This document shows, one piece after another, positions 1-8,260 of a DNA stretch of 64,000 nt; within the stretch, counting starts at the first letter, position 1; every line of letters begins with the position of its first letter. The translations under genes were made by a program, and so were the position numbers. The notes under the pieces were generated by a model. That model was not told the DNA's origin. It saw only the letters and a program-made list of their open reading frames with translations, and did not search any database. This DNA is from Streptomyces xanthophaeus (GTDB lineage Bacteria > Actinomycetota > Actinomycetes > Streptomycetales > Streptomycetaceae). The stretch is from the NCBI RefSeq assembly GCF_030440515.1, contig NZ_CP076543.1, positions 2,108,001-2,172,000 of the forward strand, read 5' to 3'.

Positions 1-678
1 GCCGCCGAAGCGCTCCTCCGTCACCGCGCTCGTGTCCAGGAGGTTGAGGTTGACGCCGGCGACGATGGCGGTGGTCGACTCGCCCGAGCGCAGCGACTCG
101 CAGGCCAGGTGCACGGCCACGAGGGACGAGGACTGGGCGGCGTCGACGGTCAGGCTCGGCCCGCGCAGACCCAGGTGGTACGAGACGCGGTTGGCGATGA
201 TGCCCCGGTTGACGCCGGTCATGGTGTGCTGGGTGATGGCCTGCTCGCCGTACTGGCCGACCAGGCCGGCGTAGTCGTCGCGCAGGGTGCCGACGAAGAC
301 GGCGGTACGGGTCTCACGCAGGCTCCGCGGTACGATCCCGGCGTCCTCCAGGGCCTCCCAGGCGAGTTCGAGGACGAGCCGCTGCTGCGGGTCCATGGCC
401 GTGGCCTCGCGCGGCGAGATGTCGAAGAAGCCCGCGTCGAAGTCGGCGACGGCGTCGAGGAATCCGCCACGGCGCATGCCCGGTCCGGCGTCCGGCTCCG
501 TGGCGCTCCAGCGGCCGGGCGGCATGTCGGTGATCGCCTCGGTGCCGCTGCGGAGCAACTGCCAGAAGGCCTCCGGGCTCTGCGCTCCGGGAAGCCGGCA
601 GGACATGCCGATGACCGCTACGGCCCCGTCGTTTCCGCGCGGCGCCTGACTCTCCAAAGAATTGCGATTATTCGTCAT
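1..678 (-). CDS. Type I modular polyketide synthase, N-terminal KSQ loading domain (partial)
   Basis: The first 226 residues of a large polyketide synthase run off the left edge. After a short leader the ketosynthase fold begins (VIGMSCRLPGA), followed by the conserved DISPREATAMDPQQRL block. Where an extending ketosynthase has Cys in DTACSSSLVA, this protein reads DAAQSSSLVAVHLA, so the nucleophile is Gln. This is the KSQ signature of loading modules that decarboxylate a malonyl-type starter on the ACP rather than condense. The very short N-terminus, without a docking coiled coil, fits a first PKS subunit. The start ATG (676-678) lies divergent from the SnoaL-like genes. Downstream domains (AT, ACP, extension modules) are outside the window. 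Confident as type I PKS; the KSQ assignment rests on the directly visible CAG codon. Confidence 0.95.
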   Translation of the reverse strand, partial: MTNNRNSLESQAPRGNDGAVAVIGMSCRLPGAQSPEAFWQLLRSGTEAITDMPPGRWSATEPDAGPGMRRGGFLDAVADFDAGFFDISPREATAMDPQQRLVLELAWEALEDAGIVPRSLRETRTAVFVGTLRDDYAGLVGQYGEQAITQHTMTGVNRGIIANRVSYHLGLRGPSLTVDAAQSSSLVAVHLACESLRSGESTTAIVAGVNLNLLDTSAVTEERFGG

Positions 679-793
679 GGCGCTCGGCTGCCCTTTCCTG
701 GCTGTATTCAAAGCTTCCGAAAGTCCCGGACACCGGAACCCGCATCAAACGACCATAGAACCGATCCAGTCGACTCCTCTCAACACGCACTCA

Positions 794-812
794 CCCTGCG
801 GTAACCGCAGGG
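794..812. promoter_or_regulatory. Inverted repeat in the divergent PKS / SnoaL promoter region
   Basis: A perfect 8-bp inverted repeat, CCCTGCGG-TAA-CCGCAGGG, lies in the 271-bp region between the PKS start and the first SnoaL-like gene. A TetR-type or other dimeric regulator could bind here, or it may form a leader hairpin. The rest of this intergenic region holds both promoters. A TTGACG hexamer is visible at 912-917, but a convincing -10 box is not. Confidence 0.35.
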
Positions 813-949
813 AGCCGCCGCGAGATGGTCGATTCGTTACTGACCGGTGAACCGCGGATGAGGCTGTCGGACTTACATTCTGGACAGATCTGCGCGGAAG
901 TTCGCAAATTCCTTGACGTCAGGCCCGCAAGAAAATAGGAGCAGTCGCC

Positions 950-1330
950 ATGAGTGATCTGACCAGCGATGTCGAAAAGCACACCGCCCTGTATGAAGCA
1001 GCCTTCAACGCGGGTGACGCCGACGCCGTGAACGCGATGTACACCCCGGAGGCCATCGCGGTCTGGGAGCCGGGCGTGCCGCTCACCGGCAAGGAGCGCG
1101 AGGACTCCGTCAAGGAGTTCCTGGCCCGGAAGCCCAAGATGAGCGCCCGTCCCCGGCAGTCGTTCGTCACCGGCGACACCGCTCTGCTGATCGTGGACTG
1201 GTCCATCGCGACGGTCGACGACGAGGGCGCCCCCGAGCTGCTCACCGGTGTCGGCGTGGACGTCCTGCGCAGGAACGAGGACGGCAACTGGCTCTACGCG
1301 ATCGACGACCCGTACGGCGAGCAGCAGTAA
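950..1330 (+). CDS. SnoaL/NTF2-like fold protein (first of two paralogues)
   Basis: A 126-residue protein of the NTF2-like/SnoaL superfamily (YybH/DUF4440 type). It shows the usual helix-rich start (HTALYEAAFNAGDADAVNAMY), a central VPLTGKE turn, and a C-terminal beta sheet ending in DGNWLYAIDD. These small alpha+beta barrels act as polyketide cyclases, isomerases or epoxide hydrolases, or have no known activity. The start is ATG after AGGAG (933-937). The second copy 62 bp downstream shares the PLTG...KEFLA-KP pattern, so the pair probably arose by duplication. Next to a PKS, a tailoring or cyclising role is plausible, but the reaction is not deducible from sequence. Confidence 0.85.
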   Translation: MSDLTSDVEKHTALYEAAFNAGDADAVNAMYTPEAIAVWEPGVPLTGKEREDSVKEFLARKPKMSARPRQSFVTGDTALLIVDWSIATVDDEGAPELLTGVGVDVLRRNEDGNWLYAIDDPYGEQQ

Positions 1331-1392
1331 ACGGCACCCGGCCCGCAGACCACAGCACCGCGTCCACACCAAAGAAATTGGGGTCCCATCGC

Positions 1393-1818
1393 ATGAGCGT
1401 TCCCGGTCTCACCATCGACTTCGACCCGAACCGTCCTGATCTCACCGCCGACGGGGAAACCCAGAACGAGATATTCATCCAGCTCTTCAACTCCGGCGAC
1501 GGCGCCCTCTTCGACTCGGTATACCGCGCCGACGCGATTTCCAACTTCTCCGGAGAACCGCTCACCGGAGAGGCGCGAACGAATTTCTTCAAGGAGTTCC
1601 TCGCTCCCAAGCCGTTCCTGAAGGCCGAGATCACGCACTCGTACGTGGCCGGCGACGTGGCCCTGATCGGCGTGAAGTTCAGCGTGGAGAGCACGGGTCC
1701 GGACGGCGAGCCGGTCCACCTGGAGGGCCACTGCACGGACGTGCTGCGGCGCGTCGAGGACGGCCGCTGGCTGATGGCCGTCGACCGCCCGGTCGCCGGC
1801 AGCCTGCTCCCCGAGTAG
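1393..1818 (+). CDS. SnoaL/NTF2-like fold protein (second paralogue)
   Basis: A 141-residue paralogue of the preceding gene, with an N-terminal extension of about 25 residues before the core helix (NEIFIQLFNSGDGALFDSVY). It keeps the EPLTGEA turn, KEFLAPKP and the C-terminal VEDGRWLMAVDRP strand. ATG at 1393 is preceded by GGGG; an upstream in-frame TTG at 1378 is less likely. Two adjacent SnoaL-like proteins could form a heterodimer or work on successive cyclisation steps. This is inferred from their pairing only. Confidence 0.83.
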   Translation: MSVPGLTIDFDPNRPDLTADGETQNEIFIQLFNSGDGALFDSVYRADAISNFSGEPLTGEARTNFFKEFLAPKPFLKAEITHSYVAGDVALIGVKFSVESTGPDGEPVHLEGHCTDVLRRVEDGRWLMAVDRPVAGSLLPE

Positions 1819-1826
1819 AACCCTGC

Positions 1827-1858
1827 CCGGGCCCGTACGGTCCTCCGTCCGGGCCCGG
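1827..1858 (+). terminator. GC hairpin between SnoaL-like gene and thioesterase gene
   Basis: CCGGGCCCG (1827-1835) pairs perfectly with CGGGCCCGG (1850-1858) across a 14-nt loop, immediately after the second SnoaL-like stop codon. There is no T-run. It may be a terminator or an intra-operon attenuator, since the thioesterase follows in the same direction. Confidence 0.5.
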
Positions 1859-1927
1859 CGCCCCCTCGTGCCGGCTCGCCGGCCCCACCGCCGGCACCCG
1901 AAAGCTCCAGCCCCGGAAAGGGAGACA

Positions 1928-2677
1928 GTGAACAGCACATGGTTCCGGCGGTTCGGCGACGCCCCCGAGGGCGCCCCGCGCCTGGTCCTCTTCCCGCACG
2001 CCGGCGGCGCCGCCAGTACGTTCGTACCCCTGTCGCGGGCGCTCGCCGGCCGTGTCGACGTGCTCGCGGTCCAGTATCCGGGCCGTCAGGACCGCCGCCT
2101 GGAGAGCCCGTTCGAGAGCATCACCGGGCACGCCGACGCGCTGGCCCGGGAGATCCGCCCGCTGACCGCCGCCCCTTACGCCTTCTTCGGCCACAGCATG
2201 GGCGCGGTCCTCGCCTACGAGACCACCCGCCGGCTCCTCGCGACGGGATCGCCCGCGCCCTGCCGGCTGTTCCTCTCCGGCCGCGGTGCCCCCTCCCCCC
2301 GGCCCGGCGTCCACGACCGGCTCGACGGCGACGACGCGGTGATCGCGGCGGTCCGCCGGCTCGGCGGGACCGGAAACGCCGTGCTCGACGACCCGGAGCT
2401 GCTGGAGATGGTGCTGCCGGCGCTGCGCGCCGACTACGGGGCGCTCGGCTCGTACTCCTGGGCGGAGGGCGCCCCGCTCCCCGTCCCCGTGACCGCGCTG
2501 ATCGGTGACGCGGACCCGGTGGTGCCGGTCGCGCGGGCCGCCGCGTGGGAGGAACACACCACGGGCGACTTCGACCTGAGGGTCTTCCCCGGCGGGCACT
2601 TCTTCCTCGACGACCACACGGCGGACATCGCCGCTCTCCTCTCCGCGAACCTGTCGGCCTCCGGCGCGAGGGCCTGA
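1928..2677 (+). CDS. Type II (editing) thioesterase of a polyketide pathway
   Basis: A 249-residue alpha/beta hydrolase of the RifR/GrsT type, which frees stalled acyl groups from PKS carrier proteins. Visible landmarks are LVLFPHAGGAAS near the N-terminus, the nucleophile elbow FGHSMGAVLAYE (catalytic Ser), the Asp region IGDADPVV, and the catalytic His in FPGGHFFL. GTG at 1928 was chosen because GGGAG lies just upstream and because it gives the normal short N-terminus. An in-frame upstream ATG (1868) would add 20 low-complexity residues. The location within the PKS neighbourhood supports a housekeeping role for the synthase. Confidence 0.93.
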   Translation: MNSTWFRRFGDAPEGAPRLVLFPHAGGAASTFVPLSRALAGRVDVLAVQYPGRQDRRLESPFESITGHADALAREIRPLTAAPYAFFGHSMGAVLAYETTRRLLATGSPAPCRLFLSGRGAPSPRPGVHDRLDGDDAVIAAVRRLGGTGNAVLDDPELLEMVLPALRADYGALGSYSWAEGAPLPVPVTALIGDADPVVPVARAAAWEEHTTGDFDLRVFPGGHFFLDDHTADIAALLSANLSASGARA

Positions 2678-2740
2678 AGACGCGGGCGCGAAGGCCTGAA
2701 GAGGGATGCGAGGGCATGAAGGCATGACCCCCGGCACGGC

Positions 2741-3409
2741 GTGATCAGTTCCGTCCTCCCCCCGTCCGTCGCCACAGCCGAGCTGTTCCGCGACGATCCG
2801 GCCGCTGCGCCGCTCTTCCCCGAGGAGGAGCGCGTCGTGGCGGGCGCCGTGGCCGCCCGGCGCCGGGAGTTCGCCTCCGTACGGCGCTGCGCCCGCGATG
2901 CCCTCGCCCGGCTCGGGCTGCCGCCGGCGCCGATCCTGCCCGGCCCGGGCGGCGCACCCCGCTGGCCGGACGGCATCGTGGGCAGCATGACCCACTGCCG
3001 GGGCTACCGGGCCGCGGCGGTGGCCCGTCGGAGTGACGTGCTGTCGATCGGCTGCGACGCCGAACCCAACGAGCCGCTGCCCGACGCCGGAATCCTGGAC
3101 CTGATCGCGCTGCCGCAGGAGCGCGCCCGCGTGCGCGCCCTCGCCGCGCGGCGGCCCGCCGTCTGCTGGGACCGGCTGCTCTTCAGTGCCAAAGAGAGCG
3201 TGTACAAGGCGTGGTTCCCGCTCACCGGGAGCCCGCTGGACTTCGACGAGGCGTTGATCACTCTCGATCCGCCCACGAACACCTTCCGTGCCGACCTACT
3301 GGTCCCAGGCCCCACGCTAAACGGATTCCGAGTCACCGCTTTCAACGGCCGGTGGCGCGCAGGGAACGGCCTCGTCGTGAGCGCCGTCACAATAAATCGC
3401 CTGCCGTAG
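2741..3409 (+). CDS. 4'-phosphopantetheinyl transferase (Sfp type)
   Basis: A 222-residue Sfp-type transferase that moves phosphopantetheine from CoA to carrier-protein serines, converting apo to holo ACP. The family motifs are present in order: GSMTHCRGYRAAAVA, IGCDAEPNEPL (metal-binding Asp and Glu), and FSAKESVYKAWFPLTG (catalytic Glu and Lys). The start is GTG at 2741; length is typical for the actinobacterial subfamily. It probably activates the PKS beginning at the left edge, and shares a transcription direction with the thioesterase 63 bp upstream. Confidence 0.93.
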   Translation: MISSVLPPSVATAELFRDDPAAAPLFPEEERVVAGAVAARRREFASVRRCARDALARLGLPPAPILPGPGGAPRWPDGIVGSMTHCRGYRAAAVARRSDVLSIGCDAEPNEPLPDAGILDLIALPQERARVRALAARRPAVCWDRLLFSAKESVYKAWFPLTGSPLDFDEALITLDPPTNTFRADLLVPGPTLNGFRVTAFNGRWRAGNGLVVSAVTINRLP

Positions 3410-3425
3410 AGAGTCCACTCAGACT

Positions 3426-3457
3426 TCAAGAAGACCTCAAGAAGCCCATGTCATAGT
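3426..3457 (+). promoter_or_regulatory. Candidate SARP-binding heptamer repeat and promoter
   Basis: TCAAGAAG occurs twice, at 3426-3433 and 3437-3444, exactly 11 bp apart (one helical turn). SARP proteins bind direct heptamers with this spacing, typically with the -10 box about 8 bp downstream. CATAGT at 3452-3457 lies 8 bp after the second TCAAGAA. The site is upstream of the SARP gene and could be autoregulatory. This is a pattern match with no binding data. Confidence 0.45.
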
Positions 3458-3588
3458 GAAGATCAGCGCTTCACGACGGACCGGCGAGGACATTTCAAGT
3501 TCAGATGAACGCCATTCGAATTGCACGACGAAGCAGTAGGACAGCCACTCCCACCGGAAATACCTTCTCCTTAAAAACAAGGAATCGC

Positions 3589-5826
3589 ATGCAATTCAGA
3601 TTACTAGGCCCCCTGGAAGTGACGGTTGACGGAAAGCTGATCGCGCTGGGCGGTACCAAGCAGCGGGCGACACTGGGCTATCTGCTGCTGCGCGCCAACC
3701 GAGTGGCCGCGACCAGCGAACTGATGCAGGCTCTGTGGGACTCCGAGGAAGTGCCGACGACGGCCCGGAAGATCCTCCACAACGCCGTATGGGGGCTGCG
3801 TTCCATCCTGGCCGCCGGCTCCGCCCCCGCCGGGGGGAGCGCACCCGAGCTCGTGACCCGGGCCCCCGGCTACGCGCTCCAGGTGGACCCGGAACACGTC
3901 GACCTGTCGGTCTTCCAGCGGAGGGTGACCGAGGGGCGGGCGGCGCTCGCCGCCGACGGCCCCGAGGCCGCCGCGCGGCTGCTGCGCGAGGGACTCGATC
4001 TCTGGCGCGGCCCCATCCTCGCCGATCTGATGGAATCGGGCATCGCCTGGCCGGAGCTCGAATCGGTGCGCCGTGCCCGCCTCGACGCCCTTGAGGACTA
4101 CTTCGAGGCCGAACTGGCGTGCGGTCGCCACCGGGCGATACTCGGGGATCTGACGACCATGGTCGAATCGGAGCCGCTCCGGGAGCGCGCGTGCGGCCAG
4201 CTGATGACCGCCCTGTACCGGTGCGGCCTGCAGGCCGACGCCCTGAACGTCTACGACCGGGTCCGCAACTCGCTGGTGGAGAACCTGGGACTGGAGCCGG
4301 GCCGGGGCCTGCAGATGCTCCAGCACTCGATCCTGACGCACGACCCGGCTCTGAGCGCCCACATGGAGCAGCGCCCGCCGCGGCAGCGGCCGACGATCAC
4401 GGTGCCGCACCAGGCCACACCGCAGAACCGCCCGGCGCCCGGCCCCCCTTCCCCCCACGTTCACGTTCCGGAGCCGGAACGCGAACCGGAGGAGCGTGAG
4501 GCGGAGCCGGTCGCCCCCTTACCCGCGCCCACGCTCACGCCCCCCGCCGCGGCCACGGCCGCGGCCACACGGCAGTCCGACACCACCGTGACCGAGCGCA
4601 TCCAGGTCAGCGCCCTGCTGGTCGGCATGTCCCACGAGACCCTCCCCGAGGCGTACCCGGGTGAAATCGACAGCACGCTCGGCAGCGCCGGCGATGCCAT
4701 CGGGCAGGTCATCGAGCGGTTCGGAGGCACCGTCGTCGCCACGATCGGCTCGGTCTCGCTCGCCCTGTTCGGCGTACGCGGCCTGCGCCACGACGACGCG
4801 GCCCGCGCGGTACGCGCGGCACTGGAGCTGCGGGACGGTTTCGCCTCCCGGCGCGGCCCTTCGCTGCGCGCCGCCGTGACCACCGGGCAGGCCCTGGTGC
4901 GGACCCGGTCGGGCGCCAACGGCACCGTCTCACCGCTGTCCGCCGTAGGGGCGCTGCTCGACGACGGGCGGACCCTGCTGGCCCAGGTACCGGACGGCGA
5001 GGTGTGGATGAGCGGTGCGACCCGCCTGGCAGCCGGACCGGCGGTGGCCTGCCGGCCCACCGGTGACGCGCCCGACATCTGGCAGGTGCTCGCCACGCTG
5101 GCGGCGGACGCGGGGATCCCGGCCGACCGCACCTACGAGCTCGGCGTGCTGAACGGCCTGCTCGACTGGGGCAAGCACCGCTCGATTCCGCACCTGGTGA
5201 CCGTGCTCGGTGCGCCCGGGGTGGGCAAGACCCACCTGCTCGCCGAGTTCAAACGCGGTCTCGCCAGGCCGCAGCAGCCGTCCCCCCGGGTCCTCGTCGC
5301 GCGCGAGCCCATCGAGGACGGGGCGCTTTCGCTCGCCGCCCAGACCCTCGCCGCCTACTGCTCGCTGCGGCCCCTCGACTCCGCCCTGGAAGCGCGGGAG
5401 AAGCTCGCCGCCGCGTTGTGGCAGCTGCCGCTCACCGCGAGCCGCCGCTCCCGGCTGCACGGGACGCTGCTGCACCTGCTCCCCGGGCGGACCCAGACCC
5501 ACGGCGGGCGTCCGGGAGAGATCCTGGACACCTGGGTGGAGTTCCTCTCCACGGCCGCCCGGATCGAACCGATCGTGGTCCTCTTCGACGACGTGCACCG
5601 TGCCGACGACGCGTTCCTCGACCGCCTCGAGCGGCTCACCGACGGCGCCGGCGGCGCTCCGCTGCTCGCCGTCGCCACCGCCCGTCCCGAGCTGCTCGAC
5701 CGCCGTCCCGGCTGGGGCGGAGGCAAGCGCCAGGTGTCCACGCTCACGCTGCTGTCGGCGCTGCCCGGCACCGCGCCCGCCGCCGAGGTCCTGCGGGACC
5801 TGCCGGAGACCCCCGTGGCAGTGTGA
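3589..5826 (+). CDS. Large SARP-family pathway activator with cyclase-like and ATPase domains
   Basis: A 745-residue regulator. Residues 1-95 form the OmpR-like winged helix of SARPs (FRLLGPLEVTVDGK, TKQRATLGYLLLRAN). The bacterial transcriptional activator domain follows to about 260 (LDLWRGPILADL, YRCGLQADALNVYDRVR, GLEPGRGLQ). A Pro/Ala-rich linker precedes a region resembling a class III nucleotidyl-cyclase homology domain (about 345-510). An NTPase domain with Walker A GAPGVGKT then ends abruptly, without the TPR tail of full AfsR-like proteins. Codon 5 is TTA (3601-3603), so translation should need the bldA tRNA. ATG 3589 follows AAGGA; an upstream in-frame ATG (3505) gives a non-conserved leader. 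It likely activates the PKS cluster. Confidence 0.92.
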   Translation: MQFRLLGPLEVTVDGKLIALGGTKQRATLGYLLLRANRVAATSELMQALWDSEEVPTTARKILHNAVWGLRSILAAGSAPAGGSAPELVTRAPGYALQVDPEHVDLSVFQRRVTEGRAALAADGPEAAARLLREGLDLWRGPILADLMESGIAWPELESVRRARLDALEDYFEAELACGRHRAILGDLTTMVESEPLRERACGQLMTALYRCGLQADALNVYDRVRNSLVENLGLEPGRGLQMLQHSILTHDPALSAHMEQRPPRQRPTITVPHQATPQNRPAPGPPSPHVHVPEPEREPEEREAEPVAPLPAPTLTPPAAATAAATRQSDTTVTERIQVSALLVGMSHETLPEAYPGEIDSTLGSAGDAIGQVIERFGGTVVATIGSVSLALFGVRGLRHDDAARAVRAALELRDGFASRRGPSLRAAVTTGQALVRTRSGANGTVSPLSAVGALLDDGRTLLAQVPDGEVWMSGATRLAAGPAVACRPTGDAPDIWQVLATLAADAGIPADRTYELGVLNGLLDWGKHRSIPHLVTVLGAPGVGKTHLLAEFKRGLARPQQPSPRVLVAREPIEDGALSLAAQTLAAYCSLRPLDSALEAREKLAAALWQLPLTASRRSRLHGTLLHLLPGRTQTHGGRPGEILDTWVEFLSTAARIEPIVVLFDDVHRADDAFLDRLERLTDGAGGAPLLAVATARPELLDRRPGWGGGKRQVSTLTLLSALPGTAPAAEVLRDLPETPVAV

Positions 5827-5878
5827 CCGGGGCGGCCCCGGGCGGGTGCCGGGGAGCCGGGTGCGCCGCCGATGCGGG

Positions 5879-5905
5879 CAGGTGCCGGAAGCTGTCCGGC
5901 ACCTG
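5879..5905. terminator. Bidirectional terminator between SARP and aminotransferase genes
   Basis: A perfect 11-bp stem, CAGGTGCCGGA (5879-5889) with TCCGGCACCTG (5895-5905), has a 5-nt loop. It lies in the 105-bp gap between two convergent genes and is well placed to end both transcripts. Confidence 0.75.
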
Positions 5906-5931
5906 TCCGCTTCTTGCGTGCACCGCCGGGA

Positions 5932-7518
5932 TCAGGCCGCGTCCGCGATCCCGGTGAGACCGGCGCCGTCGTGGTCGCGCAGCAGCTCGGCGACGGCGCG
6001 CAGCGCCGTGTCCAGCCGTCCGATCTCCGCGTCGGTCAGGTACAGCGACGGCTCGAACCGCAGCGTGTTGACGGCGCTCGCGGTCGGGAACGTACGGATG
6101 CGGTGCTCGCGCAGCAGGTAGCCGGCGACGGTGTAGCCGAAGAGCGGGGCGCTCTCGCGGATGGCGGCCGATGCCGAGCCGGACTGGTCGTGGAATTCGA
6201 GGCCGAGCATCAGGCCCCGCCCCCGCACGTCCTTCACCACGTGCGGGTAATCGGCGCGCACCGCCCGGAGGGTCTCCTCCAGGAGGGCGCCGCGCTCGCG
6301 GATGATCCCGTACGCCGCCCCGTCGTCGGCCTCCAGGAGCTCCAGGACCTTCTTCGAGATGAAGCAGGAGAAGGCGTCCTTGGCGAAGGTCGAGCTGTGC
6401 ACCAGCTCGAACTCCGAGCGGTACCTCGACTGCCGGGTCAGCATGACGGAGGTCTTGGCGATGCCGCCGCCCAGGCTCTTGGCCAGGGCGTAGTAGTCAC
6501 CGCGCAGGCCGAGGGCCGAGCTCGCGAGGAACCGGCCGCTGCGTCCCATGCCGCTCTGGACCTCGTCCACGATGATGGGGCAGTCGATCTCGGCGCACGC
6601 CAGCTGGATGTCCCGGGCGAACTCCTCGGACAGGACGCGGATGCCGCCCTCTCCCTGGATGGGCTCCAGGACGAAGGCGCAGAACACGGGCGAGTCGATC
6701 TCCGCGGCGATGACCCGGCCGTCCTCGACGGCCAGGTCGAGGACCGTGGCCCGCTCCGCCTCGATCGCGGCCTTCAGTGCCTGCGCGTTGCCGGTGGGGA
6801 GGAAGCGCGCGGGCGTCGCGAGCGCCCCGAACGGGCTCCGGTAGCCCTCGTTGTGGGTGAGCTGGACGCTGCCGACGAGCTTGCCGTGGAACCCGCCCTC
6901 CAGCGCCAGGAACACCGGCGGCCGGCCGAACTGCTCCGCGTTGCGCCGCTCGATCTCCTCCACCAGCGCGCCGAACCCGTCCCGGGCGTCCACCCCGGCG
7001 AGTCCGTATGCCTCCTGCGCCACGGACGCCCCGCCCGCCACCGCTTCCTCGGCCGCCGCCCGGTTCTCCGCCAGGCGGGCCCGCAGCTCCTGGAGGCGCA
7101 GCACGCGGTCGAGCTCGGCGTGCTTGACGGCCGCCTCGACGGCCTCCGCACCGGTGTTCGCGAAGATCGCGGAGAAGTTCTCCTCGGTACCGAGCTCCCG
7201 CTGCAGGATCCGGTTGAGCGTGACGGCCACGTCGTTGGCGTAGGGGTGCCGCGAGAACTGCGCGTGCACGGGGGTCTGGGCCGCCATGAGCTCTTGCGCG
7301 TAGGCCGTGATCTCCGGGTGGTTGTGCCCGAGGATCAGCGATCCGTAGCCGCCCGCGAAGTCCAGAACGGGGATCTCGGCGGCATTCTCGTCGAGGTAGT
7401 AGAGGGTATTTCCTTCGGCACGCACGTATTCCACGTCGAGGCCGACCGACGAGAGCCATCCGAGCAAGTACGGCTCAGCGAGCTGCGGCTCGGCGTTCAC
7501 GTTGTTCACGGTGTTCAT
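5932..7518 (-). CDS. PLP-dependent class III aminotransferase
   Basis: A 528-residue fold-type I, class III (omega) aminotransferase. It shows the family order: LDFAGGYGSLILGHNHP, FANTGAEAVEAAVK (phosphate-binding cup), LEGGFHGK, IIVDEVQSGMGRSG (Asp contacting the PLP ring nitrogen), and ALAKSLGGG with the likely Schiff-base Lys. An insertion of about 60 residues, rich in Ala, Glu and Arg, lies between the AVEAAVK helix and FHGK, making it longer than the 420-460 residues usual for the family. ATG 7518 follows AGGGG; the ORF extends 25 codons further upstream with poor coding character. It probably aminates a carbonyl on a polyketide intermediate or makes an amine building block. Confidence 0.9.
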   Translation of the reverse strand: MNTVNNVNAEPQLAEPYLLGWLSSVGLDVEYVRAEGNTLYYLDENAAEIPVLDFAGGYGSLILGHNHPEITAYAQELMAAQTPVHAQFSRHPYANDVAVTLNRILQRELGTEENFSAIFANTGAEAVEAAVKHAELDRVLRLQELRARLAENRAAAEEAVAGGASVAQEAYGLAGVDARDGFGALVEEIERRNAEQFGRPPVFLALEGGFHGKLVGSVQLTHNEGYRSPFGALATPARFLPTGNAQALKAAIEAERATVLDLAVEDGRVIAAEIDSPVFCAFVLEPIQGEGGIRVLSEEFARDIQLACAEIDCPIIVDEVQSGMGRSGRFLASSALGLRGDYYALAKSLGGGIAKTSVMLTRQSRYRSEFELVHSSTFAKDAFSCFISKKVLELLEADDGAAYGIIRERGALLEETLRAVRADYPHVVKDVRGRGLMLGLEFHDQSGSASAAIRESAPLFGYTVAGYLLREHRIRTFPTASAVNTLRFEPSLYLTDAEIGRLDTALRAVAELLRDHDGAGLTGIADAA

Positions 7519-7723
7519 GCGACCCCTGATCCTGATCGAAAGTCTCCCCTTGAGAAACAACACGAGGCTACTCAGAAAATCTTGGGCGGACACCAGCGTC
7601 GACTCACTGAACGGTAATCGGCTATTCCCGGCACCGTCTGCTGAGTGGACAATTACTCGCGGGTTCCCGTACGGCCCGATAATGGAAGTACTTTCACGGC
7701 ATGGATCTTATGAAAGGCACGGC

Positions 7724-8260
7724 GTGAATTCCTTATCAACAGACGTGGTCATTTCGCCGGAACCCGCGGCGAATCCCGCTCCGCTGCGCGAGGTCATGTC
7801 CCTGTTCGCCACAGGGGTCACCGTGCTGTCCGTCGGCGGTGAGCACATCCACGGCATGACGGCGAACGCCTTCACCTCGGTCTCCCTGGACCCGCCGTCC
7901 GTCCTGTGCTCCGTCGCGCACAGCGCGGTGATGCACAAGGCCATCCTCTCGGCGGGCCACTTCGGCGTCTCGATCATGGGGGCCGGCCAGGAGGGTCTGG
8001 CGCGGTTCTTCGCGGACAAGCAACGGCCGCTCGGGCCGCCCCAGTTCGCGGACGTCGGCTGGTCACCCGGCCCGCGCACCGGAGCACCCCTGCTCAAGGG
8101 ATCGCTGGCGTGGCTGGAGTGCGAGCTGTCCGAGGCCTACGACGTCGGCGACCACTCGATCTTCATCGGCAACGTCGTAGGGTCCAGCCGCGGCGACGGG
8201 CAGGACGGACTGCTCTTCTTCAGCGGCGGCTTCCAGCGGGCCGCTTCGACCTCGCCGTGA
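7724..8260 (+). CDS. Flavin reductase (FMN-binding split-barrel type)
   Basis: A 178-residue flavin reductase-like protein of the HpaC/ActVB type. The core is visible as LFATGVTVLSV, HGMTANAFTSVSLDPPSVLCSV (flavin-binding loop), FGVSIM and DHSIFIGNVV. Such enzymes supply reduced flavin to a partner monooxygenase or act as small oxidoreductases. GTG 7724 is chosen because GAAAGG sits 6-7 nt upstream. With this start, codon 4 is TTA (7733-7735), a bldA-type control codon; a later GTG at 7748 would exclude it. It is divergent from the aminotransferase and overlaps the next gene by 4 bp. No partner monooxygenase is seen in the window. Confidence 0.88.
   Translation: MNSLSTDVVISPEPAANPAPLREVMSLFATGVTVLSVGGEHIHGMTANAFTSVSLDPPSVLCSVAHSAVMHKAILSAGHFGVSIMGAGQEGLARFFADKQRPLGPPQFADVGWSPGPRTGAPLLKGSLAWLECELSEAYDVGDHSIFIGNVVGSSRGDGQDGLLFFSGGFQRAASTSP

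Noticed and set aside
219..804. Long plus- and minus-strand frames overlapping the PKS start
   Set aside because: They are out-of-frame shadows of the PKS coding strand, a common effect of high third-position GC.
5872..7617. A 581-residue plus-strand frame opposite the aminotransferase
   Set aside because: Its sequence has no domain and mirrors the third-codon-position bias of the real minus-strand gene.
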